A program made the translations under genes and the position numbers. 64,000 nt of DNA, taken from assembly GCA_013538855.1 (NCBI GenBank), contig JABXJS010000247.1, positions 1 through 64,000 on the forward strand, given 5' to 3'. Below, piece after piece: positions 24,401 through 32,400 of the stretch. Every line of letters begins with the position of its first letter. The first letter of the stretch is position 1. This DNA is from Herpetosiphonaceae bacterium. GTDB taxonomy: Bacteria; Chloroflexota; Chloroflexia; Chloroflexales; Herpetosiphonaceae. The notes below the pieces were generated by a model. The model worked only from the letters and a program-made list of their open reading frames with translations. It had not been told where the DNA came from and did not search any database.

Positions 24401-25500
24401 GTATTTTGAATAAAGAAGCCGTAGTTGGTAGCGCCGCTACTCGTGCGCGACTGCACGCGCTCGTAGACGACGCCCTGCACCGTGACGGCGGTGGTTCCGG
24501 AGCCATTGCCTGAGGCAGGCGCAAACGGCGAGCGGTGGGTCTGCGGATTGTCGCCATTGGCAACCGCGCCCTGTACCTCACCGATTGGCTGAACAGTGGG
24601 CAGCGCCTGGACGTTGATCGACACCGTGCAGGTCGCAGTGAGGTTAGCATCGTTGGTGAAGGTCAGCTCGGCGCTGTAGGAGCCTTGCGGCACCGTGTCG
24701 GCGATCTCGAGCGTAGCCGTGATATAGTTCGACGTGGTCAGCGGGTTAGTCAGCGTGATGCCTGCCTGGCTAGGCGTGACCAGCAGCGCGACACTGCCGA
24801 ACTCGTTATCGGCATCGTAGGCCGAGACCGTCACCGTCTTAGCGTAGCCAACGTAGACGTTGACCGTGGCCGGGCAGGAAGGCAGAATTGGCTGATCGCC
24901 GCCAGCCAGCGTATGCCAGCCAAGGCCATCGAAAGTATCGTTCGCATAGCCGTCCCACTCGACGGCGGGATCAAAGGCATCGTTGGGGTTGGTGTCGCCA
25001 GCTTGAATGGTGGGCTTGCGGCGCAGCGTCTGATCGGCTGTACCAAGAGTATTATCGCCCCATTCGGAGCCAGGATCGAAGCCAACTTGGCCGATAACGT
25101 CGATCACGACACCGTTCTTCTTAAGCACAATTGCATCATCGCCGTTGAAGAAGGTAACAGTTGACGTGACGTCAGCCTGATCCAAGATCGCTTGAACAGC
25201 AGAAGAATTCGCGATGACATACACATCGCCATCGGCGACTGTACCAGTCATGTTGAGCGTATTATTTGGAGTTGAAGCACCATTTGCATACAGTTCAACT
25301 CGATAGTTACCAGCGGCCAGATCGACCGGCGCGCCGGTGCCGTTATAGATTTCCAACGCCTTATTGTTGCTAGACCCCTCGATATACTCCGAGAAAAACA
25401 GCTCGGTGGGGGCTGCAGCAGCGGAGCGGGTGGCGGCGGGCAGCAAAAGCCCGAGCGTCAACACGCCCAGCACCAACATACGAACTAACTTTGAAGCCAC
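21478..25500 (-). CDS. Secreted multidomain nuclease with LTD, EEP and three DUF11 domains
   Basis: A 1340-residue secreted protein, GTG start at 25500 behind GGAGG. A signal peptide (1-29, ending AAAA) is followed by a lamin-tail domain (31-200; ELFFSEYIEGSSNNKALEIY), an Ig-like stretch (205-300), an OB-like part as in YhcR/ExeM nucleases (305-590), and an endonuclease/exonuclease/phosphatase domain (about 600-975) with STYNVENLYD, TIEEAEDQD, GDLNVFPRP and SDHDPQVARF, so catalytic Asn, Glu, Asp and His are all kept. Three DUF11 repeats of about 118 residues follow, and the chain ends YRVLLPLVLK. ExeM/NucH-type enzymes degrade extracellular DNA. Its promoter has Pho-box-like repeats, fitting a role in phosphate scavenging. 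The DUF11 stalk probably lifts the enzyme off the cell surface. Confidence 0.88.
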   Translation of the reverse strand: MASKLVRMLVLGVLTLGLLLPAATRSAAAAPTELFFSEYIEGSSNNKALEIYNGTGAPVDLAAGNYRVELYANGASTPNNTLNMTGTVADGDVYVIANSSAVQAILDQADVTSTVTFFNGDDAIVLKKNGVVIDVIGQVGFDPGSEWGDNTLGTADQTLRRKPTIQAGDTNPNDAFDPAVEWDGYANDTFDGLGWHTLAGGDQPILPSCPATVNVYVGYAKTVTVSAYDADNEFGSVALLVTPSQAGITLTNPLTTSNYITATLEIADTVPQGSYSAELTFTNDANLTATCTVSINVQALPTVQPIGEVQGAVANGDNPQTHRSPFAPASGNGSGTTAVTVQGVVYERVQSRTSSGATNYGFFIQNTAATADSDPNTSDGIFVFAGSSGTVAGYTPQVGDEIIITSRVAEYFYLTQLSSVSNVVVIRSNVDVDAEVPGFDVNPPALLSDAYLYWERHEGMRGQIPANTEVVGGRDVFGSTYDAEVWVVRDDVQLTTCTSPYAERVYRDAHPCDNNPGQLFDDGNGFRILMASLGIKDTVNDSTALLAPARTYDTITNTLSGGVYYSFNKYMIQVTEQPQLVHGLDPALNNPPQPFDRGQEYSISTYNVENLYDFRDDPNDGCDFAGNAGCPGVTPPFDYVPTSEQAYLDHLDGIATQVITDLHAPDILTIEEAEDQDICSVDNGALVCGTQDNADGKPDTLQELALVIAAQGGPAYDAANDRDGADDRGIVSAFLYRTDRVELLPAVGDPVLGMSPTLSYDSSAIPLEFNADIQNPKSLNATLPDFVGGSTDGNNIYTRSPQVGLFRIWRDGLNQGDSVDLYVIANHFSSGPDGRVEQRTEQANYDAAIVNELQEEINPAVKVVVGGDLNVFPRPDDPFPAPGQSDQLGGLYDQGLNNLWDVLVAEAPSSAYSYEFQGQTQTLDHLFITESLSATLVTMRAAHVNADWPADYEGDGARGVSDHDPQVARFTFAVQGGTVDLSGSSKTVNTSAVNAGDVFTYTITISNSGTMSTTYMVTDVLDFNLNVVSAPGMTVNGQTLSASGTVAANSAVVYTVAVNTSTSFGGTINNSATVSANGATYTLNADPVIVTAQGGSSDLSGSSKLPSDLNVVAGDVFTYTIAISNSGTAATTFAFTDVLDSDLVIVSAPGMTINGQTVTASDTVNANSQITYKIEVRTDPSFAGSITNIAQVVADGVTYTLTSPAVTVIPLPSSDLSASSKTVSSLNVMGGEVFTYTLNVSNTGSMSTTFALTDVLDANLTVLDAPGMTVNGQTVTATGLIDADSQITYHITVQVAPTFAGIISNTATLVAEGITYTLTAPDVNVGTAPSYRVLLPLVLK
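21530..22573 (-). repeat. Three in-gene repeats encoding DUF11 domains
   Basis: Units at about 22573-22217, 22216-21862 and 21861-21530 encode three similar domains. Each starts near SDLSGSSK and carries AGDVFTYTI, SNSGTMSTT, VTDVLD, APGMTVNGQT and GVTYTL-like phrases. They arose by duplication and differ at many positions, so they are not recent copies. Confidence 0.8.
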
Positions 25501-25619
25501 GTTGTTCCTCCATTGAACAGGTGAGCGATACAGAAAACCGCCGCATTCCAGCCTGAAATGCGCAGGTACAATCAGGCGAGCAAGAAGTGCTCCTCAACTC
25601 CTGATCGTCGCCGCTGCGC

Positions 25620-25657
25620 ATCATAGCAAGGTCAAACGACGGTTAACGTTAGGTTAA
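25620..25657 (-). promoter_or_regulatory. Pho-box-like triple direct repeat and -10 of the nuclease gene
   Basis: Plus-strand units GGTCAA (25630-25635), GGTTAA (25641-25646) and GGTTAA (25652-25657) lie exactly 11 bases apart. On the coding strand they read TTAACC, TTAACC, TTGACC, then an extended -10 TGCTATGAT (TATGAT at 25620-25625). RNA would start near 25613; the units then cover about -17 to -44, where OmpR/PhoP-type activators bind in place of a -35. Confidence 0.6.
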
Positions 25658-25744
25658 TTCTGTTCATCAGCACGAGTCTACCATAAGGCTCGTATAGCGG
25701 CAAACATGCCTCTACAAGCGCGTTCACCTGTCAGGGGTTTTTCA

Positions 25745-25773
25745 TTGCAGGAATACCTAGCCTATGCTACTAT
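25745..25773 (+). promoter_or_regulatory. Promoter of the beta-helix gene
   Basis: TTGCAG (25745-25750), 17 bases, TACTAT (25768-25773) with an upstream TGC making an extended -10. RNA would start at about 25780-25781, right at the ATG, so the mRNA may be leaderless. Confidence 0.55.
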
Positions 25774-25780
25774 TCAAGGG

Positions 25781-27496
25781 ATGAATACGACACCACTCCC
25801 GCCGCGCGGCCCCAAACGCTGGGTAACGGGCGCTACCAAACAAATATCCTCTTTCCGTCAAGGGCGCGCCGTCGGCTGGATTCGATCCAATGCGATGCTG
25901 GTAATTGCGCTTTTTCTGCTGGTGTTCGTTGGGCTGCTCAGCCTGATCAGCCAGAATGACCAGGCGCTCGATACCACGCAGCCAACAGCCACCTATCTGG
26001 CGATTGCCAGCCCCACGCTTGACCCGGCGCTGCAAGCACTCACGCCATCGCCGCCAACGCCTGAGGTAAGCGCCATTGCAGCAGCTGGCACACCAACACC
26101 GACACCAACATTTGGCCAAATTGGGCCACCTATTCCGTCGACGCCTGGCGCACGGGCCACGCCGACCACGCTGGTCAGCGAAGAGTGCCTCGACGGAGCC
26201 TATCCGTTCCCAAGCAACGAGCCATGTGCGGTCGGCGCAGCGCCGACGCTGCCACCATTCCCCACGCTACCGCCGATCACGGAGCAGCAGCCGACGCAGC
26301 CAAGCGGGCCAGCCTTCCCAACCTCGCCGTCAGGCTTCCCGCCGCCGCAGGGGCGCGTAACCGCCGTCCCAACCGATGAGCCAGAGCCAACCGAAGACCC
26401 ATATCCGGTGATCGATCAGCCAACCGATGAGCCAACCGACGAGCCATTCCCCACCGTGGAGCCGGAGGAGCCGGATTTCCCGACCAATATCCCCGTCCCA
26501 ACCGACGAGGTTCCCGACGAGACGGTCGAGCCAACAGCAACCGAGATCCTAGAAACACCGACGCCATCGGCAACGCCAACGCCAAGCGCTAACTATATTG
26601 TCAGCGACACGCACTGGACCATCGCCAACAGCCCGGTGATGCTGCGCCGCGAAACGGTAGTGCGCGCCAACACAACGCTGACCATCGATCCAGGCGTCGA
26701 GGTGCAGGCTGCGCCGGGCGTGTCGCTCGTGGTCGATGGCATCGTCAATGCCAATGGCGCGCCCGGCAATCCGGTGCGCTTCCGGCAGCTCACGGCGAAC
26801 AGCCCATGGAACTCGATTGTGGTCAACCCACGCGGGCGTGCCAACCTCAACGGCGTCGATCTGCGCGGCGGCGGATCAAGCGGCGTGATCGTTGCCGCAC
26901 TTGGCGGCGATACGGTCATCAACGACAGCTACATCGAGGCCAAGGGGCAGGTGCTCGGCGCAGGTGGCAACTTGGACATCCAGCGCTCGCAGATCGTCGG
27001 CCCATCGCCGGTAAGCGTCGCCATCCCTGACGGCGGCAAGCTGCGGCTGATCGACAATCGCATCACCAACACATCAACCAGCGGCGGTAACGCTGTCGCC
27101 CTCAGCACCATCAGCTCCGAGGTCACGCTCGATGTGCAGGGCAACCGCATCGCCAGCAGCAGCGGCACCAACCTCCAGGCGCGCCTTGACCAAACGCTCA
27201 CAGCATCGTTTGAGTGCAATACCTTCAAGGGCGGCGCTGTGGGCCTGCTGATCAAGACCGACGACCCAACGCTCGACGGCTCAACAATCGCGATCAAGAA
27301 CAACAACTTTTTGAGCCATAAGGTCTATGGCCTGGCCTCGGATGTGCTGATCGACGGACGCTACAACTGGTGGGGCGATCCATCAGGGCCATACAACACC
27401 GAGACCAATGCGAATGGCACAGGCGATGCCACCGGCGTCAATGTGCCCTTCCACCCCTGGCTGACCAGCAGCTCCGGCTGCGCGCCAGCACCATAG
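25781..27496 (+). CDS. Membrane-anchored Pro/Thr-rich protein with right-handed beta-helix
   Basis: A 571-residue protein, ATG at 25781 with AAGGG just upstream (an in-frame ATG at 25706 lies before the promoter). A basic N-terminus, one membrane segment (about 38-57; AMLVIALFLLVFVGLLSLI), then about 200 residues rich in Pro, Thr, Glu and Asp (PTDEPEPTEDP-like phrases), a likely extended wall-spanning stalk. Residues 268-571 form a parallel beta-helix of the NosD/pectate-lyase type, with GVEVQAAPGVSLVVDGIVNA, many short I/V-x-x-N turns, and the end motif YNWWGDPSGPYN. Helices of this type bind or cut polysaccharide or serve as surface structure; no catalytic set is clear. It diverges from the secreted nuclease gene. 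Confidence 0.82.
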   Translation: MNTTPLPPRGPKRWVTGATKQISSFRQGRAVGWIRSNAMLVIALFLLVFVGLLSLISQNDQALDTTQPTATYLAIASPTLDPALQALTPSPPTPEVSAIAAAGTPTPTPTFGQIGPPIPSTPGARATPTTLVSEECLDGAYPFPSNEPCAVGAAPTLPPFPTLPPITEQQPTQPSGPAFPTSPSGFPPPQGRVTAVPTDEPEPTEDPYPVIDQPTDEPTDEPFPTVEPEEPDFPTNIPVPTDEVPDETVEPTATEILETPTPSATPTPSANYIVSDTHWTIANSPVMLRRETVVRANTTLTIDPGVEVQAAPGVSLVVDGIVNANGAPGNPVRFRQLTANSPWNSIVVNPRGRANLNGVDLRGGGSSGVIVAALGGDTVINDSYIEAKGQVLGAGGNLDIQRSQIVGPSPVSVAIPDGGKLRLIDNRITNTSTSGGNAVALSTISSEVTLDVQGNRIASSSGTNLQARLDQTLTASFECNTFKGGAVGLLIKTDDPTLDGSTIAIKNNNFLSHKVYGLASDVLIDGRYNWWGDPSGPYNTETNANGTGDATGVNVPFHPWLTSSSGCAPAP

Positions 27497-27518
27497 ACAG
27501 CCGAGGAGCCTTAACGTT

Positions 27519-27556
27519 GTTGCGCCGCCCCAGTGCTGGGGCGGCGCAACAGTTTT
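27519..27556 (+). terminator. Strong terminator after the beta-helix gene
   Basis: GTTGCGCCGCCCCAG (27519-27533) pairs with CTGGGGCGGCGCAAC (27536-27550), followed by AGTTTT: a 15-bp GC-rich stem and a short U tract. Confidence 0.85.
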
Positions 27557-27715
27557 AGCCATAGCTGGACAGCACAGCCCTATGATTCCCACTCGTGCGC
27601 ACAGTGCAGCTCACCAGCCCTAGGCCACACCATCCAATGCACCGCGAGGAGGAGCAGCGCTTGAACACACCACAGCACTGTTCGTGCTCAGCACGTGGCA
27701 CATACAGTCCAAGCA

Positions 27716-28032
27716 CAGCACCCCAGCCCCATCGCCGCTACCTGCACCTGACAGCACCACACGGCTGCGCCGCCCCACGGCGGGAGCAGCAGCGCCATGG
27801 CTCGGCTGCGGCTACGGCGCGCCGACGCCGGATACAGCACGGCGCACCTTTTTTCCGCACATCCGCGCATGCGGTCTCTGCGCCAAACGCTGCTTCTCAG
27901 CACCGCCCAGCCCCATCGGCCGCTACCTGCACCTGACAGCACCACACGGCCGCGCCGCCCCACGGCGGGAGCAGCAGCGCCATGGCTCGGCTGCGGCTAC
28001 GGCGCGCCGACGCCGGATACAGCACGGCGCAC
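27716..28032. repeat. Second GC-rich tandem repeat, two copies about 183-185 bp apart
   Basis: A block of about 132 bases, from CAGCACC to GGCGCAC, occurs at 27716-27847 and 27898-28032 with very few changes. Between them is a 50-base spacer (CTTTTTTCCGCACATCC and on). The flanking non-coding DNA (27557-28142) has no convincing gene: frames inside the repeat have no ribosome binding sites and are duplicated with it. Confidence 0.8.
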
Positions 28033-28053
28033 TGCTTCAGCCTAACGCTTTAA

Positions 28054-28090
28054 CGCACGCTGCCACCTGAAGGCTTGGTGGCAGCGTGCG
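28054..28090 (-). terminator. Terminator of the Rieske-rhodanese transcript
   Basis: A perfect 14-bp stem, CGCACGCTGCCACC (28054-28067) with GGTGGCAGCGTGCG (28077-28090), 53 bases past the rhodanese stop. On the minus strand TTAAAG follows. Confidence 0.65.
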
Positions 28091-28142
28091 TGCGTAGGAC
28101 CATGTGCGGTGCGCGGGCGCGGCCCGTCGTCGTGCGCAGCGG

Positions 28143-29033
28143 CTAGGACTGGGCGCTCGGATTGTTGATCGGCAGGCCAACAACGTTGCCCCACTCGGTC
28201 CACGAGCCATCGTAGTTGCGCACATTGTGGTAGCCCATCAGCTCGTGGAGCACAAACCAGGTCAGCGAGGAGCGCTCGCCGATGCGGCAGTAGACGACCA
28301 CATCGTCGGCGGGGTTGATGCCAGCGTCGCCATAGATCTGCTTGATCTCAGCGGCGCTCTTAAAGGTGCCGTCCTCGTTTACCGCCTTGCCCCAGGGAAT
28401 ATTGACCGCGCCGGGGATATGGCCGCCGCGCAGCGCGCCCTCCTGGGGATACTCGGGCATGTGGAGCTTCTTGCCGGTAAACTCATCGGGCGAGCGCACA
28501 TCGACCAGCGAGTGGCCGGCGGGCAGCGCGATCTGCGGCTGGCGCGGATCGGGGCGGCCAATGTGGGCCAGCACATCGTCGCGGAAGGCGCGAATCTCGG
28601 GGTGCGGCGTGCCGACGGTGTAGCTGGTAGCGGCGTACTGCGGCACCTGGCGGGTCAGCTCGCGCTCCTCTTCGATCCACTTCTTGCGGCCGCCGTTCAT
28701 GACCTTAAGCTGCTCGTGGCCCATGAGCTTGAAGACCCAGTAGGCATAGCAGGCCCACCAGTTATTTTTATCGCCGTAGAAGACGACAGTGGTGTCATTG
28801 CTAATGCCAAAGCGCTGCATGAGCTGGGCGAAGGCGTCGCCGTCGATATAGTCGCGGATGCGGGCGTCGTTGAGGTCATCCTGCCAGTTGATCTTGACCG
28901 CGCCGGGGATGTGGCCGACCTCATAGAGCAAAATATCCTCATCAGACTCGACGATGCGCACCTTGGGATCGTTCAAGTGCTCGGCGACCCAGCTTGTGCT
29001 GACCAGAACCTCGGGATTGACATACTCACTCAT
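28143..29033 (-). CDS. Thiosulfate/mercaptopyruvate-type sulfurtransferase (rhodanese)
   Basis: A 296-residue enzyme of two rhodanese domains that moves sulfane sulfur between thiosulfate, thiols or cyanide. ATG at 29033 follows AAGGAG. The N-terminal domain (1-140) is the inactive partner; the C-terminal domain has the active loop CRIGERS in [15 protein letters not shown], with [13 protein letters not shown] before it. It is 38 bases after a Rieske protein and at the end of the suf region, so it may feed or balance sulfur for cluster assembly, although a terminator separates it from sufB. Confidence 0.9.
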   Translation of the reverse strand: MSEYVNPEVLVSTSWVAEHLNDPKVRIVESDEDILLYEVGHIPGAVKINWQDDLNDARIRDYIDGDAFAQLMQRFGISNDTTVVFYGDKNNWWACYAYWVFKLMGHEQLKVMNGGRKKWIEEERELTRQVPQYAATSYTVGTPHPEIRAFRDDVLAHIGRPDPRQPQIALPAGHSLVDVRSPDEFTGKKLHMPEYPQEGALRGGHIPGAVNIPWGKAVNEDGTFKSAAEIKQIYGDAGINPADDVVVYCRIGERSSLTWFVLHELMGYHNVRNYDGSWTEWGNVVGLPINNPSAQS

Positions 29034-29071
29034 TACGGTGCTCCTTCTAGCATAGAACAACAGGCGGCGCT

Positions 29072-29392
29072 CTACTCAGCGTCAACCTGAACTTGAATTG
29101 CAGTGCCCTCGATGCGCACAGGGTAGACGGCGATCGGCTCGGTGGCGGGCAGCGACAGCGGACGACCGGAGGCCAGGTCGAAGCGTGCGCCGTGGAGCGG
29201 GCACTCGATGGTGCAGTCATCGCTATCTAGCTCGCCCTCGTGCAGCTCGGCGAACGCGTGCGAGCAAATATCAGCGGTGGCGTAGATCGAGCCAGCGCAG
29301 TTGAACAGGCCGATCTCGCGGCCATCGACCACCACAGCGAGGGTCGCGCCAGCGGGCAGCTCGCTCACATCGGCGACAGTAACAAATGGCAT
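29072..29392 (-). CDS. Rieske-type [2Fe-2S] ferredoxin
   Basis: A 106-residue soluble Rieske protein of the NirD / dioxygenase-ferredoxin type. The cluster ligands are in ICSHAFAE (Cys and His) and [10 protein letters not shown] (Cys and His). No membrane segment or signal peptide. ATG at 29392 follows AAGGA. It lies 99 bases after sufB; small Rieske proteins are often found beside suf genes in Gram-positive-like and Chloroflexota genomes, probably as electron carriers. Its exact partner is unknown. Confidence 0.9.
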   Translation of the reverse strand: MPFVTVADVSELPAGATLAVVVDGREIGLFNCAGSIYATADICSHAFAELHEGELDSDDCTIECPLHGARFDLASGRPLSLPATEPIAVYPVRIEGTAIQVQVDAE

Positions 29393-29400
29393 AGCTGTTC

Positions 29401-29429
29401 CTTATATTCTTATGTGGCAAACACAACAA
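29401..29429 (-). promoter_or_regulatory. Possible promoter of the Rieske gene
   Basis: Minus strand TTGTTG (29424-29429), 17 bases, TATAAG (29401-29406). RNA would start within a few bases of the ATG at 29392, so this would give a near-leaderless transcript. The same AAGGA may instead act as ribosome binding site on read-through RNA. Confidence 0.35.
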
Positions 29430-29441
29430 TCGAACAGGCGC

Positions 29442-29478
29442 AAAAAGACCGAGATCGCCGTGGTGTGCGATCTCGGTC
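29442..29478 (-). terminator. Intrinsic terminator directly after sufB
   Basis: GACCGAGATCGC (29447-29458) and GCGATCTCGGTC (29467-29478) form a perfect 12-bp stem with an 8-base loop; on the minus strand TTTTTG follows. It starts 14 bases past the sufB stop. Confidence 0.85.
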
Positions 29479-29491
29479 GTGGCAGGCATGC

Positions 29492-32400
29492 TTAGCCGAC
29501 CGAGCCTTCCATCTCCATCTGGATGAGGCGGTTCAGCTCAACGGCGTACTCCATGGGCAGCTCGCGGGTGAACGGCTCCATGAAGCCGAGCACGATCATC
29601 GACAGGGCCTCGGCCTCATCAAGGCCACGGCTCATGAGGTAGAACAGCTGCTCCTCGCCGATCTTGCCGACGGTGGCCTCGTGGGCGACGGTGGCGCTAT
29701 CCTCCTCGATCTCGATGTAGGGGATGGTGTCGGAGGCCGACAGCTCATCGAGGATCAGCGCATCGCAGACCACGTTGATCTTGGCGTTGGTCGCGCCCTT
29801 CTGGACCTTGGCGAGGCCACGGTAGGTGGTGCGTCCGCCGCCCTTGGAGACCGACTTATTGGTGATGCGGCTGGTCGTGTTGGGCGCGGCGTGCACCATC
29901 TTCGCGCCGGCGTCCTGGTGCTGGCCGTGGCCGGCGTAGGCGACCGAGAGCACCTCGCCCTTGGCCCCGTTGCCGAGCATATAGACAGCGGGATACTTCA
30001 TTGTTAATCGGGACCCGATGTTGCCATCCACCCATTCCATCGAGGCGTCCTCGTAGGCGACGGCGCGCTTGGTGACGAGGTTGAAGATATTGGGTGCCCA
30101 GTTCTGGATGGTGGTATAGCGGCACTTGCCGCCCTTCTTCACGATGATCTCGACAACAGCGGAGTGCAGCGAGTTGGTAGTGTAGACAGGCGCCGTGCAG
30201 TTGTGCGAGACCACACCCTCGGCGACATAGCTCTCGTCCTCTTCCACCGAGAAATTGAACACCTCGGTCTCGACATCATCGACCACAATCTCACGGATGG
30301 GAACATAGAGATAGTGCTCGTCGAGCTGGAATGGCGAGCCGCTCAGGCTGCCAGCGGGAGCAGCGACCCCGACGATATCGCCAAAGCGCGGATTGCAGGG
30401 CGATGAGACCACAACGGTGTACATCGGCTGGCGCGGCTCGCCGCGCTCCTGATAGTTGATCGAGGCCACCACGCCAAGGCGCAGGAGCGCATCACGGAAG
30501 GCATAAGCGAGCTGACGCGAGATCGTGTTGTAGCGGAACATATTCTTTGTCGCATCGTAGCTGCCATCGCCGCACCACATGCCGCGCACCAGCTGGGCCA
30601 GCAGCTCACGGGGAGCGTTGAGCACCCAATCTGGCACGTGCTTGTCGTAGGCGGTTGAGCCAAAGGTGTAGGCAAACGCACGGGCAGCCTCGGTCGAGCA
30701 AAGCACAAGGCTCTGGCCGTTCTGGCGCTCGGCGTTAGCGATTGGAGCCTTGCCGAAGTAGCGCTCCAGCAGCTCGGCGCTATCGGCCAGATACTCCTGC
30801 TCGTTGACGTGGAACGAGAGCGTCAGATAGTGCTCGTTGCTGACGTGGCCCTCGGCGAAGTAGTAGCCAAGCAGGCGATAGAAATCTGGCTCCTGCGCAA
30901 AGCTAATCTCGCGCTGAGTTGCATCGGAGCGTCCGTGAGCGAAGGGAATAACCACGCTGGGCGGGGTAGCCGACTGGCTCTCGGGCTTGGCAATCGGGAT
31001 GGCCAAGTAATCGCCCTGCTTAACCATCGAGGCCAACATCCACTCTGGCTGGAACTGGCGATTGCGCTCATTGGCGCGGTCGCGGCGCACAACCAGCAGC
31101 GGGTGCTCCTCGGTGACATTCAGGGTCTGGGTGCTATCGCCAAAGTAGCGCAGCGAGTAGAGCTTACCCTGATAGGGGCGGCGCATCGTATTGTAGACCT
31201 TGCGGTAGCGGCCCTTGTGGGTCAGCACCTCATCGCCAACCTGAATATCCTCGATGGCCTTCTCGCCTTGGCGCGTGCGGACGCGGGCACCAGCGGTGAA
31301 GCAGCCCTCAATGTAGTGCGCCTCGGCACCCTCCTCAATGATGATCAAGGTGCGCTCGAACTGGCCCATGTTCTCGGCGTTGATGCGGAAGTACGCCTGG
31401 AGCGGAATATCGACCTTGACGCCCTTGGGCACATAGACAAACGAGCCGCCAGACCAGACCGCCGTGTTGAGGGCGGCGAACTTGTTGTCGGCGGAGGGAA
31501 TGACGGTGCCGAAGTACTCCTTGATGATCTCGGGGTGCTCGCGCAGGCCGCTGTCCATATCGAGGAAGATCACGCCGAGCTTCTCCCACTCCTCGCGGAG
31601 CGAGTGGTACACCACCTCGGAGTTGTGGACAATCAAACCCTCGGCCACGAAGTTGTGGGGACCGTCAACCTCAATATCGTACACCATCTCCACGCCAGCC
31701 GGGGTGATCGAATCAATCTTGACAAACCCGTCGAACTCGGGCACATATGGCTCAGGCAGGTTAATGTCGTTGTAGCGTGAGGAGATGTCTAATTCGTATT
31801 CAACAGCCTGGTTGCGACCTATCACTGTGGTCTTAATTTCTGGCTGCTGAAGCTCATAGAGCACGCCTGTGTCAGGCAGATCCTTAGCCACAGCGACGAG
31901 ATCGCCTACTTGCAGCTCGTGCAGATACTTCCAGGTGCGCGTGTAGCGACCGCGCTGGCGATCTTCAGGCTTCGCGTAGGCTAGCGTCAAAAATGGGTGG
32001 TTCGACGTAGCTTTGATCCGGCGAGTGCCGACGCGCACCTCGAAAACCTCACGCTCGCCCTTCTCAGCGGTGGCGCGAACTTCGGCAGCGATAATCTGGT
32101 TGGCCTCCTCATCGAACGAGTACACCACGTCGCCAGGCTGGATGTCGCGGATCGGCACCAAACCTTTATTGGTGAAGACCCGTGAATCACCGCTGAGGCA
32201 CTCATATTGTGCGCCTACGCCGGCCAAGAACTTGCGCTCGGCCTCGGGGATGCCCAGGCGCTCGAAGGTGTTTTTGATCGACTCGGGCACATCGTCCCAG
32301 TCGCGCTCGGCGCGCTCGCCGGGGCGCACATAGTAGTAGATATCTTGGAAGTCCAGCTCGGCCAGCTCGGGGTTGGCCCAGGTGCCCTGGACGGGCAGGG

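Noticed and set aside
27595-28070. Short open frames in the second tandem repeat
   Set aside because: Duplicated along with the repeat, composition-driven, no ribosome binding site.
28104-29090. 328-codon plus-strand open frame opposite the rhodanese gene
   Set aside because: The minus-strand rhodanese has its active site, ribosome binding site and expected length; the antisense frame has none.
30809-31780. 323-codon plus-strand open frame opposite sufB
   Set aside because: Antisense shadow; the minus strand encodes clear extein and intein motifs.
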